Shown in pieces: positions 60,593 to 64,000 of a DNA stretch of 64,000 nucleotides. The stretch covers positions 36,627,703 to 36,691,702 of the forward strand of contig CP154954.1 in the NCBI GenBank assembly GCA_039621445.1. The letters run 5' to 3'. The stretch's first letter is position 1; every line of letters starts with the position of its first letter. The DNA is from Euglena gracilis (lineage: Eukaryota > Euglenida > Euglenophyceae > Euglenales). Position numbers and translations under genes: made by a program. The notes under the pieces are model-generated. The model searched no databases. It worked only from the letters and a program-made list of their open reading frames with translations, and was not told where the DNA came from.

Positions 60593-61226
60593 GGCGTAAC
60601 GCAGGGCTCCTCGTTACATCTCCTGGTTGTCTGTTATTGTTCATCATTGTTATCATTGTCTGTTATGCCGTTCCGTGTCCCGACAACCATTGTTCCAAAT
60701 TCGCGCCAATTGTCTCTCAGCTGTTACAGCTCACGGTTATCCGGCGACCATCTTTCCACTGCCCTGCTGCATTGCATTAGATGTAGAACACCTCGCATTT
60801 CTGGCAAACACCTTTTATTTTTCAGTCCACGAGACACAGTGTGTGTTTTGGGCCTCAGTCCACGGATACAAACATGAACATGGGCACGCATACACGCGCG
60901 CACGCACACACATGCATATGCACGCACAGAAGGTGTGTGGAACACACATCATATGCAGAGCGGACAATATGGTTTGTGGTGGTTTCGGTAAGCCCGCGCG
61001 AGCAGGGGGATTGAAGGGAGGCAGCAGGCCAGGCAGTAGGAGCGGGCGGGCTGCGCTCTATTTTTTTGAGCCGAAAATGAGCGTTTTTTGACCCGCCAGC
61101 ACCCCGTTTTGCCCCGAAACTCATGGAGTTCGGGCCAAAAACGAAAAACGGGCCAAAAAAGTCGAAAAATCGAAAAAAAATGAAAATCTGCAATATTCGC
61201 AGTCCCATTCCTTTCCAATGTCCATT

Positions 61227-61412
61227 ACCATCCCCCCCATTATGTACCTCCCCCCGGGAGGCCGAAATTGGGGGGGAGGTACATAATGGGGGGGGAGGTG
61301 CACAATGGGGGGGGTACCCAGGTCCCATTCCCAGACCCGACCCTCGAACAGCCCAAAAGGGCCCATTATGTACCCCCTGGGGGGGAGGTGCATAATGGGG
61401 GGGGGGATGGTG
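61227..61412. mobile_element. ACCATCCCCCCCATTATGTACC element, copy 1
   Basis: The left ACCATCCCCCCCATTATGTA is mirrored by right TGCATAATGGGGGGGGGGAT, with GGGAGGCCGAAATTGGGGGG in the middle. Copies at about 61925-62042 and 62512-62622 share the ATTATGTACCTCCCCC ends; the three are within 1.4 kb. Confidence 0.7.
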
Positions 61413-61562
61413 GCCCACTGTCATAACGCTTTTTCTAAAGAACTTCCCAAAAAAAGTGCTCAAAAATCGACGTTTTTGGGACGTTTTCAAAAAGTGATAT
61501 TAGGCAAATGTGCTTAAAATTGACCATTTATTGCGAACATCCAAAAAGTTGCCAAAAATGAC
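61411..61562 (+). repeat. Left arm of inverted duplication (empty site)
   Basis: About 150 bases (GTCATAACGCTTTTTCTAAA to GTTGCCAAAAATGAC) that are the reverse complement of 62642-63036 once the 247-bp MITE at 62727-62973 is removed. It shows the sequence before MITE insertion (GACGTTTTTGGGACGTTTTC). Confidence 0.88.
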
Positions 61563-61924
61563 TCAGCACTCTTCAAAGCCTGGTCAATTATAGGGGGGGG
61601 GGGCAGTCAAGGTGTGTCAAGACCAAAACTTTGACACAACATCATTGAAAAAGTCAGGATCTCCTTGGGATTCATTTTAAAACGCCATAGCTGGCGTTTT
61701 CTTTGTTTTTTTTTCAAAAAAAACGTGTTTTTTTTTGACTTCGTTTTAAACAAAACGACAGCTGTGGTTGAAACATACCAAATTTAGTGTCTTTCTCTTA
61801 CCGAGGATGGGCAAAAAAAGCTAAAATTAAATTAAAAAAAAAAAAAAAAAGGATGTGCGCCAAATTTTGTCGGTTCCTCGCCCCCCCCCCCCCCCCGGGA
61901 AAAAAATTGTTCCGACACCGATGT

Positions 61925-62042
61925 ACCATCCCCCCCCATTGTGTACCTCCCCCTGGGAGGCCGAAATTGGGGGGAGGTACACAATGGGGGGGGAGGCACC
62001 ATGCCCCCCCCATATTGTGCCCCCCCATAATGTACCCCCATA
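61925..62042. mobile_element. ACCATCCCCCCCATTATGTACC element, copy 2
   Basis: ACCATCCCCCCCCATTGTGTACCTCC, GGGAGGCCGAAATTGGGGGG and CATAATGTACCCCCA follow the order of the copy at 61227-61412, with the right side rearranged. Confidence 0.6.
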
Positions 62043-62511
62043 CTTGGCATTTTTTAAAAAAAAAACAAAACAACGTGTTTTTTCAAAAAGAAACGCCAAA
62101 AAAAACATCAAAAAAAACAAAAGTAAAATTTCATTGAAAAAACTCGTTATGAAACACCCAAACCATACTTCGAATCCTACTAAGTTCAAAAATTGCCAAA
62201 AAAAATGGTCAAAAACATTCAAAAAAATGCAAGAAAATGCAACTTTAAGACTTTTTTTCATTTTTTGTTTAAGGAAATATTTGGCAGAAATGCCCCAAAA
62301 CTTGCCAAAAATGATTGAAAATATGCATTCAAAAAATTTTCCGAGCAAAACCTTGTTGGCGTTTTTTTTGTTTTTTTTAAAAAAAAACATTGTTAGAATT
62401 AAAAAAAACCAAAAAAAACAAAGTCCAAAAAAAACAGGTTGCCAACTATGTGTACCCCCCCATTGGATTGACTGTGTATGGTTTCGATCGGAGTGACCAT
62501 GGACCATGACC

Positions 62512-62622
62512 TTGTCCCCCCCCATATTGTACCCCCCCATAATGTACCTCCCCCCCAGAAAATGGCTCCCAGGGGGGGTACAATATGGGGGGCATGGTAC
62601 ACAATGGGGGGGGGGTACCCAG
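62512..62622. mobile_element. ACCATCCCCCCCATTATGTACC element, copy 3
   Basis: CCCATATTGTACCCCCCCAT, AATGTACCTCCCCCC and ACAATATGGGGGGCATGGTA give an inverted-ended unit of the same family, nested near the inverted duplication at 62642. Confidence 0.6.
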
Positions 62623-62641
62623 GTCCCCACAGCCCAAAAGG

Positions 62642-63036
62642 GGTCATTTTTGGCAACTTTTTGGATGTTCGCAGTAAATGGTCAATTTTCAGCACATTTG
62701 CCAAATGTCACTTTTTGAAAACGTCCCAATGGGGGGTTGGTACACCCCTCCCCCCCCCTCTCCGAGGGGCTCGCCACGCCATTTACCCCCCCCCAGCCGG
62801 ACCCCCTCGCCACGCCACCGGCGATTTTCGCGATTTTTTGAACGAAAATTTTGCTGGAAAACCATGGTACACCCCTCCCCCCCCCCTGGTCGCCGACCCC
62901 CTCGCCACGCCATTTATCCCCCCTCCCCCCCCCCTATTCGGACCCCCTCGCCACGGCGTACCAACCCCCCAATAACGTCGATCTTTGAGCACTTTTTGGG
63001 GAAATTCTTTAGGAAAAGTGTTATGACAGTGAGCTA
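62642..63036 (-). repeat. Right arm of inverted duplication (filled site)
   Basis: Reverse complement of 61411-61562 with an extra 247 bp (62727-62973). The matching flanks are CACTTTTTGAAAACGTCC on one side and AACGTCGATCTTTGAGCAC on the other. Confidence 0.88.
62727..62973 (-). mobile_element. MITE, TGGGGGGTTGGTAC family, copy 2
   Basis: The ends CAATGGGGGGTTGGTAC and GTACCAACCCCCCAAT are inverted. The interior CCCCCTCGCCACGCCATTTA units match 6388-6596 in reverse. Comparison with 61411-61562 shows the insertion point directly. A short AA or TA duplication is possible, but not an 8-bp one, so this family is not hAT-like. Confidence 0.88.
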
Positions 63037-63339
63037 CCATCCCCCCCCATTGGGGGTGCTACCCCCGTGACCCCCCCCATGACCCCCCCCCGTGACCCGC
63101 CCGTGACCCGAGAATCGAGCCTTCGATTTTCATACAATGCATCAACCTTCATCACTTCGGCCTTTCTTTTCATTCATCATTTCAGCCTGCTTTTTGATGT
63201 CTAGGTGGTGTTTTTGGTTGCTTTTCATCAATTTTCTGGTTCAAACCATTGAGAGTTTGCGCTGACATGGTCTAAAAATGGAAAGAAATGCCAAGATTTG
63301 AGGGGAATTTTTTTTCGACCCAAACAATGGCGCTTCTTT

Positions 63340-63542
63340 GCCATATGAATTTGACCCAAAACTTGGCAAAAGGGGAGATTGCGCAAGTGGGAAAGAATTT
63401 CATGGCAAAAAGGGGGGAGGGAAAACATGAAATTTTTGTGGAAGACCCCCCCCAAAAAAACAGAAAATAATTGTCCTCACCCCACCCAACCAAACCCCTT
63501 TTTGGCACCCAACGTCCAACGCACCTCCACACCCAAAAATGG
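63340..63542 (-). repeat. Inverted partner of 4338-4562
   Basis: The reverse complement matches 4338-4562 in order (GTGCGTTGGACGTTGGGTGC, GGGGTTTGGTTG, GAGGACAATT, CATGAAATTCTTTCC, CTCCCCTTTTGCCAA). From 63543 to 64000 I see A/T foldback sequence and no gene. Confidence 0.7.
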
Positions 63543-64000
63543 CCAAAATCTTGTTCCCTTTAAAAAAGTGCCAAAAATTGGTGCATTTCTGCAACCAAAA
63601 CAGAATTTTTTGGCTACTTTTTTTCAAACCTGGCAATAAATAAAAACAAAAAAATGTTTTTTTGTGTTCTTTTTTAAAAAAAACAAAAAAAACGCCAACG
63701 AGGTTGTGGGAATTTTTTGGGGGGAAAAAACACTGTCTCACCTCAGTGATGGTGAAGACGAGTAGCTGTTGCGCCTTGTTTCCGCTTCATCCACGACCAA
63801 TTCACCGTCAGACTGAGTGGTCTTCAAAAATGGGAGTTCTTGATTTGCTTTGCCTCTTGTTTCTCAAAAGTTGGCCGGCAATGAAGGAACTTCAGTTGCA
63901 AAACCCATGCCGAGAGGTGGGGGGCAAATAATGTGTTTTCAAAGAAAAATCCATCTTTTTTTAAAAAAAAAACTTTTTTACGTGTTTTTTTCTTCTTCAA

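Larger units (their letters stand above)
59104..60868 (+). mobile_element. 1.77-kb TIR element with recombinase-like and PHD genes
   Basis: The left end 59104-59150 (TATCCGTTGACTAAGAGGCC then CACACACTGTGTCTCGTGG) is the inverse of the right end 60825-60868 (about 40 of 45 positions). Inside lie a perfect 79-bp palindrome built from the same CACACTGTGTCTCGTGG core, a plus-strand gene remnant with a tyrosine-recombinase-like helix, and a PHD finger. Inverted ends plus tyrosine recombinase suggests a relative of DIRS elements or a Crypton-like element that gained inverted ends; no reverse transcriptase is present. The gene has at least two frame changes and in-frame TAG codons (59959, 60296), so this copy is dead. 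Confidence 0.7.

Overview
This is nuclear DNA of a eukaryote, most likely a unicellular alga or other protist. The evidence is protein-coding genes split by GT-AG introns, class II eukaryotic-type tRNA-Leu genes, DIRS-type and Ty3/gypsy-type retroelements, a vacuolar-type H+-pyrophosphatase, and an interstitial CCCTAA-type tract. I cannot name the species. The background is unusual: hundreds of poly-G and poly-C runs of 7-20 bases, often poly-C directly followed by poly-G, and many small GC hairpins of the type GGCGC-loop-GCGCC set between A/T runs. This bias opens long stop-free shadow frames, so most long open frames here are not genes.

Layout. 1-11.4 kb is repeats plus a tail-to-tail pair of tRNA-Leu(CAA) genes at about 3.0-3.25 kb. 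11.4-33.9 kb (+) holds one gene for a LETM1-family mitochondrial inner-membrane protein. Twelve exons join in phase to 477 codons, and its introns are either tiny (46-73 nt) or swollen to 1-11 kb by transposons. 34-36.5 kb is repeat-rich spacer. 36.5-42.5 kb contains DIRS-like tyrosine-recombinase retroelements: a broken copy, then a nearly complete element on the minus strand with gag-like, reverse transcriptase, RNase H and recombinase regions and complementary terminal/internal repeats. 43.4-45 kb has rearranged pieces of a relative. 45-50.5 kb is mixed: one good terminal exon, a minisatellite, and two inverted copies of a possible SANT-like domain. 51.0-55.7 kb (-) carries four exons of a membrane-bound H+-pyrophosphatase, but the exon(s) for the catalytic acidic motifs are not visible. 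55.8-64 kb is repeats, two very large near-perfect palindromes, and a 1.77-kb element with inverted ends that encodes a decayed tyrosine-recombinase-like protein followed by a PHD zinc finger.

The clearest signal is a community of hAT-like MITEs (CA...TG ends, 8-bp target-site duplications). At least nine copies in four terminal-repeat families have readable duplications. Two are nested composites, and two insertions have an unoccupied homologous site in the same window. The host genes are housekeeping membrane proteins (mitochondrial cation/ribosome-associated LETM1 and a proton pump); nothing links them beyond proximity.
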